A stretch of DNA of 64,000 nucleotides from Bacteroidetes bacterium SW_9_63_38 (GCA_003022435.1 PXUA01000005.1:124001-188000); one strand, 5' to 3'. Shown: positions 48,927 through 58,564, numbered from the stretch's first letter. Numbers and translations are program-made. The notes: generated from the sequence alone by a model not told the origin.

Positions 48927-49985
48927 TTACGCAAGAATGAAGCTGTAAGAGAGACTGGAATCACCCAGGTTCACTGGGATGGACTGTCCAGCGTGATTGA
49001 TCCGAACAACGTTCTGGAGTTGAATAATGAGCCGGTCCTTCGGCTGCGCTCCAACTTTGTTCAAACCTCGAATCAACTCTCCCTTCAGCGTAGAATTTGA
49101 GCCGAGTTCGAAAGTCCCGATCTCCTGACTCGCCTTAAGCCCCTTCCGGATTGAGACCTTCGCCTTCTTCACCCGGTATTTCGCATCGTCGGGATAACTC
49201 TTGGCAAACTCTGCGTCCGCCTCCACTTTGAACTGGACGACAGGACGAGCACGAGGCAGGCTCTCACCGTTCGCAATCTTTTCTCCCTTCGCGTCAAGCA
49301 CCTCCAACTTCGGACGAGGAGGATCAATTACCGCGAACTCTTTCTTGCCCAGGTAAACCGGATCTTCTCCTTCAGAGGGAAGATATGCTTCCACAGTGAC
49401 ATTATCGGACGACGGGCTGAGGGTGAGTTGGCGTCCGTCAACCGTTCCTGAACCTGAAGCCTTCAACTGGAGTGGACGTCCCTCCAAACCGGGAACGTCG
49501 ATTCGAATCTGATTCTTGGTGCGGCGGTACAGCGACTTCGTTGCCACACTCGTAGCAACGAGTTCGGGACGGCGAACCGTGAACGATCCCTCAAGGATTT
49601 CGGAAGTCGGCCCCCCCTTCGCACGGTCGTACCGGATTTTTGCCTCATACGTCACTTCTCTTTTTTCCTGCCCCTCGGAAAGAAGTTTGGCCGTCGCGAC
49701 GCTTATATCCTCATTGCCCTCGACCGTGACTTTTTCATCGTCGGTGCTCAACTTGATTTTGCCTCCTTTCGAAAGCTTGGACGCTTTCAGGTAAGCATTC
49801 GCGGTGTACGTTTGCCCGAGGATCACCGTCTGCTGCCCTCCACTCAACACGGGCTTTACCTCTTTTACGAGTACCGTCTCCTCCTTCAGGTCAAACGTAC
49901 TGAAGGAGTACAGCAGAATCGGAAGATACAGGGCAAGCATGACCCTGTACCGGAGCTGTTTGATATCCCCTCCACCTTTGGCCAT
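48927..49985 (-). CDS. gldM: GldM-like type IX secretion protein
   Basis: 352 residues. One N-terminal membrane helix (LRYRVMLALYLPILLYSF) is followed by a periplasmic region built of several Ig-like beta domains, ending in a DRLIIQLQNVVR block as in GldM. GldM and GldL form the proton-driven motor of the type IX secretion system. It is shorter than Flavobacterium GldM (about 510 residues). It starts 2 bases after the gldL stop, which implies translational coupling. Confidence 0.8.
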   Translation of the reverse strand: MAKGGGDIKQLRYRVMLALYLPILLYSFSTFDLKEETVLVKEVKPVLSGGQQTVILGQTYTANAYLKASKLSKGGKIKLSTDDEKVTVEGNEDISVATAKLLSEGQEKREVTYEAKIRYDRAKGGPTSEILEGSFTVRRPELVATSVATKSLYRRTKNQIRIDVPGLEGRPLQLKASGSGTVDGRQLTLSPSSDNVTVEAYLPSEGEDPVYLGKKEFAVIDPPRPKLEVLDAKGEKIANGESLPRARPVVQFKVEADAEFAKSYPDDAKYRVKKAKVSIRKGLKASQEIGTFELGSNSTLKGELIRGLNKVGAQPKDRLIIQLQNVVRINHAGQSIPVNLGDSSLSYSFILA

Positions 49986-49987
49986 AA

Positions 49988-50662
49988 CTAGTTAACGGTT
50001 TTATTCGTGTCAGAGACTCCGTTGGGCGTCACCTGCGGATCGTTGAATTGCCGGAAGCGACGGAGCATCTCGTCCAGGTCGTCCCGCATCTCTTCAACTG
50101 CACCGCCGGCGTTCTGCATCTCCGTGCCGAGGGAATTCATGCCTTCCCCCAAACGCTGAGCATCCTCGGCAAGATCTCCCGTTGCCACCTCGTTCAATTT
50201 CGTCCGCATATCCTGAACGGCAACGCGGGCCTGCTTCATTTCCCCTACCATCTCGTGGATCTCTCCACCAAACTGCTTAATCTCTTTACCGAGCGCTCCC
50301 ATCATAACGTTCAGGTCATCGTTGACCTTCTTCTCAATCATTTTCCGTGCCGAGGCACGAACCGGAGTTCCGGAAGCCTCACTTGCCCCCCCCGCCTCCG
50401 CAGCAGCGGACGCCTCGCCTTCTCCCTCCTCATTGCCCGACGGAACTTCGATCATGAAGGCCTGCCCGAGTTCAAGGGATCCCATAATCACGAAGGTCGC
50501 TGCCTCCCCGATGAACCCGAGCTGCATGAAGAGCTCCCAGTTCGGATACTTGAGAATCTTGAAGAACACTCCCAGGATGGCGAGTGACCCGAAGATTCCA
50601 ATGAAGAATCCGAGCACCTTTTTGATTCGCTCAAGTACGGCTTTCTGCTTCGGTGTAGCCAT
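49988..50662 (-). CDS. gldL: GldL-like type IX secretion motor protein
   Basis: 224 residues. Two membrane helices form a hairpin: GFFIGIFGSLAILGVFFKIL and FMQLGFIGEAATFVIMGSLE, the GldL pattern with a conserved Glu in the second helix. A cytoplasmic tail has a Glu/Ala/Gly-rich stretch and then a long coiled coil (VNDDLNVMMGALGKEIKQFG onwards). GldL with GldM makes the rotary motor. The Glu in the second helix is the likely proton-pathway residue. Confidence 0.9.
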   Translation of the reverse strand: MATPKQKAVLERIKKVLGFFIGIFGSLAILGVFFKILKYPNWELFMQLGFIGEAATFVIMGSLELGQAFMIEVPSGNEEGEGEASAAAEAGGASEASGTPVRASARKMIEKKVNDDLNVMMGALGKEIKQFGGEIHEMVGEMKQARVAVQDMRTKLNEVATGDLAEDAQRLGEGMNSLGTEMQNAGGAVEEMRDDLDEMLRRFRQFNDPQVTPNGVSDTNKTVN

Positions 50663-50726
50663 GGCATCTAGCTGAGACTATGTAATACAGTATACACAAG
50701 TGTGAGGAGTTGGCGTCACGCGGCGA

Positions 50727-52553
50727 CTACCTTCCTCCCCCTTGCCCATTTTCGCCCTGCTGTGGAGCATTCTCGCCCTGCTGCGGGGGCGGAGGGGCCT
50801 GTTCGCCTTGCTGCGGGGCATTCTCACCCTGCGGGGGCGGAGGGGCCTGTTCGCCCTGCTGCGGGGCATTCTCACCCTGCGGGGGCGGAGGTCCTTGCTC
50901 CGCACCAGGCTGCTCGCCACCGCCCGCGCCCGGCTGAGTCTGCGGAGGGGGTGTCGGCTCCGGTCCAAGACTCTCCTGCTGGCCCTCAATCGAGCTCACG
51001 TCCGCTGCACAGCGGAATCCAATCCGGGCAGAGGGCTTGTCCTTGTCCTGATAGTTTCGAACACCGACTCCAATCTGAAACGCGTTCGATGCCCACGATC
51101 CTCCACGGATTACGTGACGCGACTCTTCCGGGTCCTTGTATACCGGATCCAACCCGGAGAGGGCCGAATAGCTCGGCGTAAACGCGTCCTGGACCCATTC
51201 CGCAACGTTTCCGGCCACATCGTGGAGTCCCCAACGGTTCGGCGGATAACTTCCCACAGGAGCGGTGAAGGCGTACCCATCAGCGGCCTGTCCCTGCCGT
51301 CCCGGATTGAAGTTGGCGAGGTAGCGCCCCTGCGGATCGCGAGGCGAAAAGCCTGCCCACGGATAAACTCCCCCAACTCGACCGGCACGAGCCGCATACT
51401 CCCATTCCGCCTCGGTCGGAAGCCGTTTTCCCTCCCACTCACAGTACTCCTTCGCGTCCTTCCAGGTAACCGCAACAACGGGATAGTCGCTTCGCTCCGA
51501 ACCGTAGAAGTAGGTCTTCCAATTAGCTCGGCTGGCGGCCTCGTCCCAAGCCGTGGAGTCCGGCAGTCGCGATTCCCGCTTGCTTTCGGACAAGTCACTG
51601 ATGTAGTCACGGTAATCCTTATTCGTAATCTCAAAGCGGTCGATATAGAACGAACTGACCGTGACTTTCTTCCGACCCGCATTCTGGATATCAAGCGGGT
51701 CTTCATCCGTCAATCCCATGATAAAGGACCCATCTGGTAGGCGAACCATCGTTCCGTCGTTGGACAGCGTCGGGGACCCGGAAATCGGCGCCTGTCCCGG
51801 ATCGTCATAGGGCGCCGGTTCTTCTCGCTGCACAATCAGAGGGTTTGTCTTTCTCAGAGAGTCGAGGGTGTACGGAATGTCGAACTTCTGGATGGCAACC
51901 TGGTCGCCGGAAACAGGATCATTGAACGGACTGCTGATCTCGCTGTCGGATGTCCGTCCTCCAAACTCTCCCTGCTTCTCCTCCTCAGATGTCCCTCCTT
52001 CCTCAACAGGCGTGGGACCGGGCGGCTGACGCTCGATCTTCTCGGGCTTGTACGAGATACCGACCCCGGGCATGAAACCCGCAACCACATCCAGTTCGAG
52101 TCGATTTCCTTTTCCCTGAGGTACCTCACGCACCCCCAGGCGCCCATTCAGCTCCAGATTAAGAGCAAAGTTTTTCGCGATCCCGTACTCGATGCCTGCC
52201 CCGACCGGGAGCACCCCGCGTTCGCGATCACCAATGTAATATCCGTACCCGGCCGTCAGATACGGGTTAACAGGCTCGCTGTCCCCGAGAAAATGAATCT
52301 GCGCGATGCCATCGATGGAAAAGATATTCTGGTACGTGCCTCCCAACCGGAGCCGAAGGTAATCGGAAGACTCGAGCTGCACGCCCATCTGAACGGCGGG
52401 ATTCGTCCCGTCAAGATCACTGCCGGCCGCAGAGGCAATATGGGCCCCTCCGTTCAGAAAAAGCCTCTGTGAGTACGCTTCAGCCGGCCCACAAAGGCAC
52501 CAGCTTAACAGGAAGAGCGTCAATACTCGTGCTGACCACTTTCCAGCTCTCAT
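50727..52553 (-). CDS. gldK: Beta-barrel-GldK (FGE-sulfatase domain) fusion protein
   Basis: 608 residues, three parts. (1) A signal peptide ending AEAYSQ and an OmpA-like barrel segment of about 150 residues (YLRLRLGGTYQNIFSIDGIA, VNPYLTAGYGYYIGDRERG, FALNLELNGRLG). (2) A formylglycine-enzyme-like domain (about residues 280-530: SFYIDRFEITNKDYRDYI, KRLPTEAEWEYAARAG, VAGNVAEWVQDAF, HVIRGGSW, GFRCA), as in GldK. (3) A Pro/Gln tail with three 16-residue repeats. Normal GldK is a lipoprotein without the barrel. It precedes gldL by 64 bases. A ring role with GldN is inferred. Confidence 0.85.
   Translation of the reverse strand: MRAGKWSARVLTLFLLSWCLCGPAEAYSQRLFLNGGAHIASAAGSDLDGTNPAVQMGVQLESSDYLRLRLGGTYQNIFSIDGIAQIHFLGDSEPVNPYLTAGYGYYIGDRERGVLPVGAGIEYGIAKNFALNLELNGRLGVREVPQGKGNRLELDVVAGFMPGVGISYKPEKIERQPPGPTPVEEGGTSEEEKQGEFGGRTSDSEISSPFNDPVSGDQVAIQKFDIPYTLDSLRKTNPLIVQREEPAPYDDPGQAPISGSPTLSNDGTMVRLPDGSFIMGLTDEDPLDIQNAGRKKVTVSSFYIDRFEITNKDYRDYISDLSESKRESRLPDSTAWDEAASRANWKTYFYGSERSDYPVVAVTWKDAKEYCEWEGKRLPTEAEWEYAARAGRVGGVYPWAGFSPRDPQGRYLANFNPGRQGQAADGYAFTAPVGSYPPNRWGLHDVAGNVAEWVQDAFTPSYSALSGLDPVYKDPEESRHVIRGGSWASNAFQIGVGVRNYQDKDKPSARIGFRCAADVSSIEGQQESLGPEPTPPPQTQPGAGGGEQPGAEQGPPPPQGENAPQQGEQAPPPPQGENAPQQGEQAPPPPQQGENAPQQGENGQGGGR
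50748..50891 (-). repeat. Three tandem 48-bp repeats encoding PPPPQGENAPQQGEQA
   Basis: The C-terminal tail of the GldK-like fusion consists of three 48-base units. Two encode PPPPQGENAPQQGEQA and the third PPPPQQGENAPQQGEN. The units are nearly identical in DNA, so copy number may vary by slippage without changing frame. Confidence 0.85.
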
Positions 52554-52622
52554 TTGGGAAAACCTATCTGTGATACAGGGTGTGAGGTCCATGGCAAATT
52601 GCATACCAGCCTAGACGGGGCC

Positions 52623-53402
52623 TTACTTCAGACTAAACCGGTAATTGAAGTCGATAAACGAGACGAAGTCCGGGATGCCGTCGGGCCTGAATCCCTCGTA
52701 ACCGTCCAAGAGATCGGAAGACGAAATACGAGTTCCGATCCGGAACTTTTCGAGGATCGTCACCCCCACCTTGAGCGATCCAGTGACTCTTGTTCCCAAT
52801 TTTTCAGAATTTGACAAATCGTCGAAATCGTAAGAGGGAGAGATTATAAAATTCGGACCGACTCCGAGAAACACCCGGAAAAGTCCTTGCCGAACATACG
52901 GCAGTTCGTAATCTGCGTAGAAGTCAAGCGCCACGGCATTCGCGCTGAATCCAGCTCCTCCGGTCGACTCTCCAGACAGGCGGTTGTACACGAGATCAGC
53001 GCCCAATCCGAACTGATCGAATCGCCCCAGCCGGTGATCTGCACCGACTTGGACGGATAGCTTGCCGCTCCCAGCGAGATACTTAATCGGGTTGTGCTCG
53101 GGATTCCGGCTAAAATCGCCCTGGTAGACCGCGAGCCCCGCACCTACCGAGATTCCATGGACAAACGGTTCCGATTGTTGCCGGGCTTGGGGCATTCGCT
53201 GCTGCTGGCCGGATTGTCCGCCGTACTGCCCCCGCCCTTGTCCCTGCTGGGGAGCAGTGCGCCCCTGCTGCGGAGCTCCTTGCCGCCCCTGATCCGGTGA
53301 CTGACGCTGCGCCTGCACCTCCACTCCAGAAACCCCGAGCGTGGCAAAAGTCGCAGCCGTCAGAATCAGCACCTTGGTTCGAAGCGCGTTACTGTTGAGC
53401 AT
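52623..53402 (-). CDS. Outer-membrane beta-barrel protein with Gln/Gly-rich linker
   Basis: 259 residues. A signal peptide (VLILTAATFATLGVSGVEVQ, cut after QAQ) is followed by about 45 residues rich in Gln, Gly and Arg (GRQGAPQQGRTAPQQGQGRG), then a barrel domain of about 180 residues ending in FIDFNYRFSLK, a typical barrel terminus. It is the first gene of the type IX operon and its APQQG repeats resemble the tail of the GldK-like protein next door. The family is close to PorT/DUF6089-type barrels but is not certain. Confidence 0.75.
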   Translation of the reverse strand: MLNSNALRTKVLILTAATFATLGVSGVEVQAQRQSPDQGRQGAPQQGRTAPQQGQGRGQYGGQSGQQQRMPQARQQSEPFVHGISVGAGLAVYQGDFSRNPEHNPIKYLAGSGKLSVQVGADHRLGRFDQFGLGADLVYNRLSGESTGGAGFSANAVALDFYADYELPYVRQGLFRVFLGVGPNFIISPSYDFDDLSNSEKLGTRVTGSLKVGVTILEKFRIGTRISSSDLLDGYEGFRPDGIPDFVSFIDFNYRFSLK

Positions 53403-53675
53403 AATTCCCGTCTTGGAAATAGCGAAGTAAACGAGAGCACCCCGTGCGCCCCTTCCGCCCGTGCGCTGCTTCCGAAAGACGCGCAATCCAATCTACGGGC
53501 TAGACCGATGAGTGACAACCGCCGAAAGTCGTTGCTCTTCTCTCAATGCGTATCTCTCCAAAACGAGAGACACGCGGGCGGCGTTTCATCTTTTTTCATG
53601 TAAAAATCGGAATTATGTAGACTCCGAACCTATCCGATGCACAGGAGGCACAAGATTTTGTTCCTTTTTATAATT

Positions 53676-55223
53676 TTATCCATTCCACCATTCACGATCA
53701 AGCGACCGATACTGAATCGCCTCCGAAATGTGCTCCGGCTGAATCATCGACGTCCCCTCAAGGTCGGCAATTGTCCGTGCAACTTTCAGAATCCGGGTGT
53801 ACCCCCGTGCGCTCAATCCCAGCCGATCGGTCGCAGTCTTGAGCATATTCATTCCAGCTTCATCTAAATCGCAGTGGGACTGCACTGCCTGTGCGCCCAT
53901 CTGCGCATTGCAGTGGGCTTCCGACTCATCGAATCGGTGCTCTTGCCGCTCCCGGGACGCGACGACTCGCTTTCGGACGTCGGCGGACGTCTCGCCCGTG
54001 CGTTCCGCACTCATATCTTCGAAGTCGACGGGCGTGACTTCCACATGCAGGTCGATTCGGTCCATCAAAGGACCGCTAATCTTCCCGAGATAGCGCTGCA
54101 CCTGTGAGGGCGTGCAGACGCATTCGCGATTCGGGTCGTTCAAATGGCCGCAGGGACACGGATTCATAGACGCGATCAACATAAACTGCGCCGGGTACGT
54201 AACAGTTGACTGTGCTCGGCTGATCGTAATGCGCCCCTCTTCCATCGGCTGCCGGAGCACCTCCAACACGCGACGCTGAAATTCAGGCAGTTCGTCAAGG
54301 AAGAGGACTCCATTGTGAGCAAGCGAAATTTCTCCCGGAGACGGATGAGCGCCGCCTCCACACAATCCCGCGTCCGAGATGGTGTGATGCGGTGCCCGGA
54401 ACGGGCGCGTCGCCAGCAATCCGTGTTCGCTGTCCAGCTCCCCACTTACGGAGTGAATCTTGGTCGTTTCCAGTGCCTCGTCGGACGAGAGCGGCGGCAG
54501 GATCGAGGGCACTCGACGCGCGAGCATCGTCTTTCCGGACCCAGGCGGTCCCACCATCAAGGCATTGTGCCCTCCAGCTGCGGCCACCTCCATCGCCCGC
54601 TTCACGTTCTCTTGCCCGCGCACGTCTTTCAGGTCTTCCGGATAGTTCCGGGCTTCTTCGTAAAGGGCTTCAAGGTTGTTCGTGTATGGAGAAGGGCTGT
54701 CGTCCCCACCTGGTCTTTTCAAAACATTAAATGCATCCACCACAGTGTCAACCGGAAAGACGGCAAGGTCATCTACCACCGCCGCCTCCGCCGCATTGTC
54801 CGCAGGCACGACGACCCCCTCGCACCCCTCCTCCCGGGCCTTCATCGCCATGGGAAGCACCCCGTTCACGGGCCGGACCGTGCCATCCAGGGCCAGTTCC
54901 CCGGTTAGCCAATATCGATCGAGGACCGATTCCGGCACCGCGTCGGTACTGGCGGCAACCCATCCCACTGCCATCGGCAAATCGAAGGCAGCACTCTCCT
55001 TGGGGACATCGGCCGGCGCCAGATTGATGGTGATACGTCCCCACTCCACAGGAATACCGTTGTTTTCGAGCGCCGCACGGACCCGATCAAAGCTCTCGCG
55101 CACAGCTGCTCGGGGCAATCCGACGACGGAGAGCCCCCGCATCCCGGACGCTACGTTGGTCTCAATTTCCACCGGCAGGGCCTCAACCCCATGCGTCGCG
55201 CTACTCCAGACTTGGCTCAACAT
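53676..55223 (-). CDS. comM: YifB/ComM family Mg-chelatase-like AAA ATPase
   Basis: 515 residues. An N-terminal Lon-protease-like fold (VEIETNVASGMRGLSVVGLP, VPADNAAEAAVV), Walker A GPPGSGKTMLARRVPSILPP near residue 228, Walker B GVLFLDELPEF, the zinc-like MNPCPCGHLNDPNRECVC and a C-terminal RGYTRILKVARTIADLEG. ComM is a helicase that helps branch migration during natural transformation. It is a single gene, divergent from the metalloenzyme gene at 55385. Confidence 0.95.
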   Translation of the reverse strand: MLSQVWSSATHGVEALPVEIETNVASGMRGLSVVGLPRAAVRESFDRVRAALENNGIPVEWGRITINLAPADVPKESAAFDLPMAVGWVAASTDAVPESVLDRYWLTGELALDGTVRPVNGVLPMAMKAREEGCEGVVVPADNAAEAAVVDDLAVFPVDTVVDAFNVLKRPGGDDSPSPYTNNLEALYEEARNYPEDLKDVRGQENVKRAMEVAAAGGHNALMVGPPGSGKTMLARRVPSILPPLSSDEALETTKIHSVSGELDSEHGLLATRPFRAPHHTISDAGLCGGGAHPSPGEISLAHNGVLFLDELPEFQRRVLEVLRQPMEEGRITISRAQSTVTYPAQFMLIASMNPCPCGHLNDPNRECVCTPSQVQRYLGKISGPLMDRIDLHVEVTPVDFEDMSAERTGETSADVRKRVVASRERQEHRFDESEAHCNAQMGAQAVQSHCDLDEAGMNMLKTATDRLGLSARGYTRILKVARTIADLEGTSMIQPEHISEAIQYRSLDREWWNG

Positions 55224-55384
55224 AGTGAAACGAGCGGTAAAGTCGCAGAGATTCCTCCGGCTCTTTTTGACACACGGGAGCCGCGAAGTATAACGTCCGA
55301 ACGACTTTTACCAACGGTCCGTACGTCTGGGACTTTCGATTCTCGTGCCCGCGATCACGTTCTCCACCGACATCAATCTCTGGA

Positions 55385-56299
55385 ATGAAGCGCATTCTTT
55401 TTCTTTTTCTGGACGGCCTTGGCATTGGTCCCCCTACGGAATCGAATCCGTTCGCTCGCACCGAGTACCCTGCCTTTCGCAGGCTTGCCTTTAATCAATC
55501 CTGGCACGCCCCCTTCACCGAGCACGTCGCCTCTCGTCACGTCGTTCGGTCGCTCGACGCCACCCTTGGAATCGATGGTCTTCCGCAGAGCGGTACAGGG
55601 CAAGGCACACTGTTCACGGGTATCAACTGTGCCAACCTCGTGGGGCGCCACTTCGGCCCTTTTCCCCACTCGAAGACACATGCTGTTCTTGATGAACAAA
55701 ATGTCTTTCAGCAGCTCCGGACTTTCCCCTGCCCGAAAACGCCCGTTGCGTTTGCGAATGCGTTCCCACCTCCGTTTTTCGATGCATCGCGCCGGCGTTC
55801 GACCGTCACGACGCATTGCTGCCTGGCGTCGAACGTGCCGTTGCGCAATCGTTCGGCTCTTGTGGGTCGACGGGCCGTCTCGGCCGACCTTACAAATGCG
55901 TACTGGCGCACGCAGCTGGACCTCGATGTTCCGGAGCGCACCGTCACCGATGCCGCTTCTGTTCTGGCGTCGGTGACGAAAGACCATGCGTTCACTCTTT
56001 TCGAATACTTCCTGACCGACAAGGTCGGCCACGGCCGCGTCGACCTCTCCCCCACGACGCTTCTCTCAGAGCTAGACCGGTTCGTCGAGACCCTACTCGA
56101 CCAGCTTGATCCCTCTACCGATACGGTCGCCCTCACAAGCGACCACGGCAATCTCGAAGACACTGCGCACACGCGACACACTCGGAATCCAGTTCCGCTT
56201 CTGGTGTACGGGTGGGCGGCCCCGTTTTTTGCAAACGCCACCGACCTTATGGACGTGACCCCGGCCATCGTGGACGCCCTCCGTTCAACGCGAATCTGA
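55385..56299 (+). CDS. Phosphoglycerate-mutase/alkaline-phosphatase superfamily enzyme
   Basis: 304 residues. Metal ligands are in RILFLFLDGLGIGPP (Asp), QSGTGQGTLFTG (the phospho-acceptor Ser/Thr region), DKVGHGR (Asp, His) and SDHGNLEDTAHTRHTRNPVP (Asp, His, His). This is the pattern of BPG-independent mutase and phosphopentomutase relatives, but at 304 residues it lacks the mutase's second domain. A phosphatase or mutase of unknown substrate. Its 3' end overlaps the end of the S46 gene by 15 bases. Confidence 0.82.
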   Translation: MKRILFLFLDGLGIGPPTESNPFARTEYPAFRRLAFNQSWHAPFTEHVASRHVVRSLDATLGIDGLPQSGTGQGTLFTGINCANLVGRHFGPFPHSKTHAVLDEQNVFQQLRTFPCPKTPVAFANAFPPPFFDASRRRSTVTTHCCLASNVPLRNRSALVGRRAVSADLTNAYWRTQLDLDVPERTVTDAASVLASVTKDHAFTLFEYFLTDKVGHGRVDLSPTTLLSELDRFVETLLDQLDPSTDTVALTSDHGNLEDTAHTRHTRNPVPLLVYGWAAPFFANATDLMDVTPAIVDALRSTRI

Positions 56300-58564
56300 C
56301 GTGGGCTGAGCCTCTGTTTTCGTGGCGGTTTTCGTGTTGTGCTGCCCACCGACAATCTCCTCCACCAGTCGCGTGGCCCCGTACAGGTCCCGCAACACCT
56401 CGAGAATACCCCGGGCATCGACCGCAATGGCCCGAGCGGCCCGGGTTCGGTAGAGATACTTGTTGGGCAACGACTGCATGTTGCCGTCGAAGACCACGCC
56501 GACGACCTCCAGGTCTTTATTCAACAACGGAGACCCCGAACTACCGCCCGAAATGTCGACGGTTGACACGACATTGAGCGGCGTACCCACATCAAAAGAG
56601 TCGGGCACGGAGAGCCACCGTTCAGGCAAGGCCCAATCGTCCCCACTACGGGCGCGGTGTCGTTCGTACATCCCGGCGAAGTCGGTGAATGCCGGGATTC
56701 TGTTTCCGTCTTCGGAGTAGCCCTTTACGGCTCCATCTGAAATGCGCAGCGTAAACGTGGCATCGGGCGAAACGCGGTTTCCATAAAAGACGCGACGGGC
56801 TCGCGACAGCCGTCCGTTGAGCGTCTCCTCCGTACGGCGGAGGTCCTGCATCTGACGGTTCACGTTCAGAAAAAGAGGGGCTAATGCTTCAATTACGGGA
56901 ACGGACGGATCGTTGCTTTTAAGATATCCGTCCCCAAGCAACTTCACGAACTTCGTCGAGTCCATGAGCGCGCTTTTTTCGACCAGACGTGCGGCCAGTT
57001 CCTGAGGCGTGCGATCACGAAAGAGCCGCTGAATGGTCGGATGATTGGGTCCGTAGGCCGAACGAATCTCTTGAAATTGCGCGGCCATGAACGACCGCTC
57101 AAGCTCATCTGGCCAGTCCTGCATCTCCTCTGCGTCCTCTCGAATACTCTGCACGCGATCCTCGCGGGCCCCTCGCTTGCGGAGGAAGTCGTAGTAATAG
57201 GCGTGCACGGCCCGGGTCAGGATGCGCGGGCCGAGCGTGGTGTTTGCAAGCGTGAAAAAGGCTTTCTCCCTATCCGCAAGAATGCGCTTCGATTGCTGCA
57301 GCCGACGCACCTCGCCGACGACCCGGCCATACTGGTTGAGCGAGTCAACCTGAGCCATTGAGTCTTGAAGGGCCCGAAGCGCTTTGGCCCGCCGGGCGAG
57401 GAGAGCGGGATCCTTCAACCCTTCCAGCTTTCCCTCTGCCCCCTTGAGGGAATTCTCCAGTGTAAACAAGGTATTCCGAAGATCGGCCTGTTCCGCCTCC
57501 GTCGGATGATTCGCGAGGTACGCCTGAAGCAAATCGCGCCGCTCCCGGAGAACGTCAGTGCGATTGGGAAGCGTATGGTCTCGCTTGTATTTGAACTGAG
57601 AGACGGTTTCGAGACGGCTCGTTGAGCCCGGATTTCCGACCGCGAAGACCGTCTCCCCGATCTCCGTCCCACTCTCGTCCCAGGAGAAGTGATAGGACGG
57701 CTTCAGCGGGGTGTCGTCCTTCGTATACACGCGGAAGAAAGCTACGTCGAAGGTGTACCGGGGATATGTGAAGTTGTCGGCCGCGCCCCCGAAATACCCA
57801 ACTTGCAGTTCGGGGACCATCACGAGGCGGACATCCTCGTGCCGACGGTAGGTATAGGCCGAATACTCGGCCCCGCGGTACAGACTTACGATGTCCACCC
57901 GGAGACGCTCGTCTCGCGTCTTCGCCTTCTCAGTCATCTCGTTTTCAACTTGCTCGATGCGCTGCTCTCGACTGAGGCCCCGCGTGTCCCGATCCTCGCC
58001 CCCCTCTCGGATACGGCGAGTAACGTCTTTAATCTTCACGATCTCCTCGACGTACAGGGACGGAACGCGCTGCTCTCGGCCGAGCGAGTCCGCATAGAAC
58101 CCGCGTTCCAGAAGGTCTTCTCCACGCCGATGCACATTCGAAATGGCCTCACGGGCACAGTGATGATTGGTCATCACGAGTCCCCTCGCGGACACAAACG
58201 ACGCCGAACAGTTTTCCCCAAACCGGAGCGCGGCTCGACGGGCCTTGGTGTTCCACTGCCCGGCGGTGTCAACGCCGTACTCCGAGCGGAAATATTCGAC
58301 CGGCAAGTGCTCGAAGGGCCAGAGCTTCCCGCGGTCGAACGCCCCCACCTGAACGGTGTCGTAGCCGCCTGGAATGGGCACGAGCGTCGTCGTATCTCGC
58401 ATCGCCGTCACGGTGTCGGTTCTCGCCTCGGGCCGTTCGGCGACTGTCACGGTCTGGCGAGGCGTGCCGCATCCGACGACGAGTAGCACACTCCCAAGAA
58501 TCGCTGCCGCCAGACTGGTCCAGGTCGTTTGAATCAACCGGGCGAAAGGCACTGAAGACGCCAT
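56285..58564 (-). CDS. S46 family dipeptidyl-peptidase (lipoprotein)
   Basis: 759 residues. A lipobox (LLVVGC) puts the lipid on Cys32, so it is probably an outer-membrane or periplasmic lipoprotein. The S46 triad is His in MTNHHC (about residue 135), Asp in GGAADNFTYPRYTFD, and Ser in VDISGGSSGSPLLN. The family (DPP7/DPP11) removes N-terminal dipeptides from oligopeptides for amino-acid nutrition. The start is the ATG at 58564; open frame upstream is not protein-like. It overlaps the 3' end of the previous gene. Confidence 0.95.
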   Translation of the reverse strand: MASSVPFARLIQTTWTSLAAAILGSVLLVVGCGTPRQTVTVAERPEARTDTVTAMRDTTTLVPIPGGYDTVQVGAFDRGKLWPFEHLPVEYFRSEYGVDTAGQWNTKARRAALRFGENCSASFVSARGLVMTNHHCAREAISNVHRRGEDLLERGFYADSLGREQRVPSLYVEEIVKIKDVTRRIREGGEDRDTRGLSREQRIEQVENEMTEKAKTRDERLRVDIVSLYRGAEYSAYTYRRHEDVRLVMVPELQVGYFGGAADNFTYPRYTFDVAFFRVYTKDDTPLKPSYHFSWDESGTEIGETVFAVGNPGSTSRLETVSQFKYKRDHTLPNRTDVLRERRDLLQAYLANHPTEAEQADLRNTLFTLENSLKGAEGKLEGLKDPALLARRAKALRALQDSMAQVDSLNQYGRVVGEVRRLQQSKRILADREKAFFTLANTTLGPRILTRAVHAYYYDFLRKRGAREDRVQSIREDAEEMQDWPDELERSFMAAQFQEIRSAYGPNHPTIQRLFRDRTPQELAARLVEKSALMDSTKFVKLLGDGYLKSNDPSVPVIEALAPLFLNVNRQMQDLRRTEETLNGRLSRARRVFYGNRVSPDATFTLRISDGAVKGYSEDGNRIPAFTDFAGMYERHRARSGDDWALPERWLSVPDSFDVGTPLNVVSTVDISGGSSGSPLLNKDLEVVGVVFDGNMQSLPNKYLYRTRAARAIAVDARGILEVLRDLYGATRLVEEIVGGQHNTKTATKTEAQPTSDSR

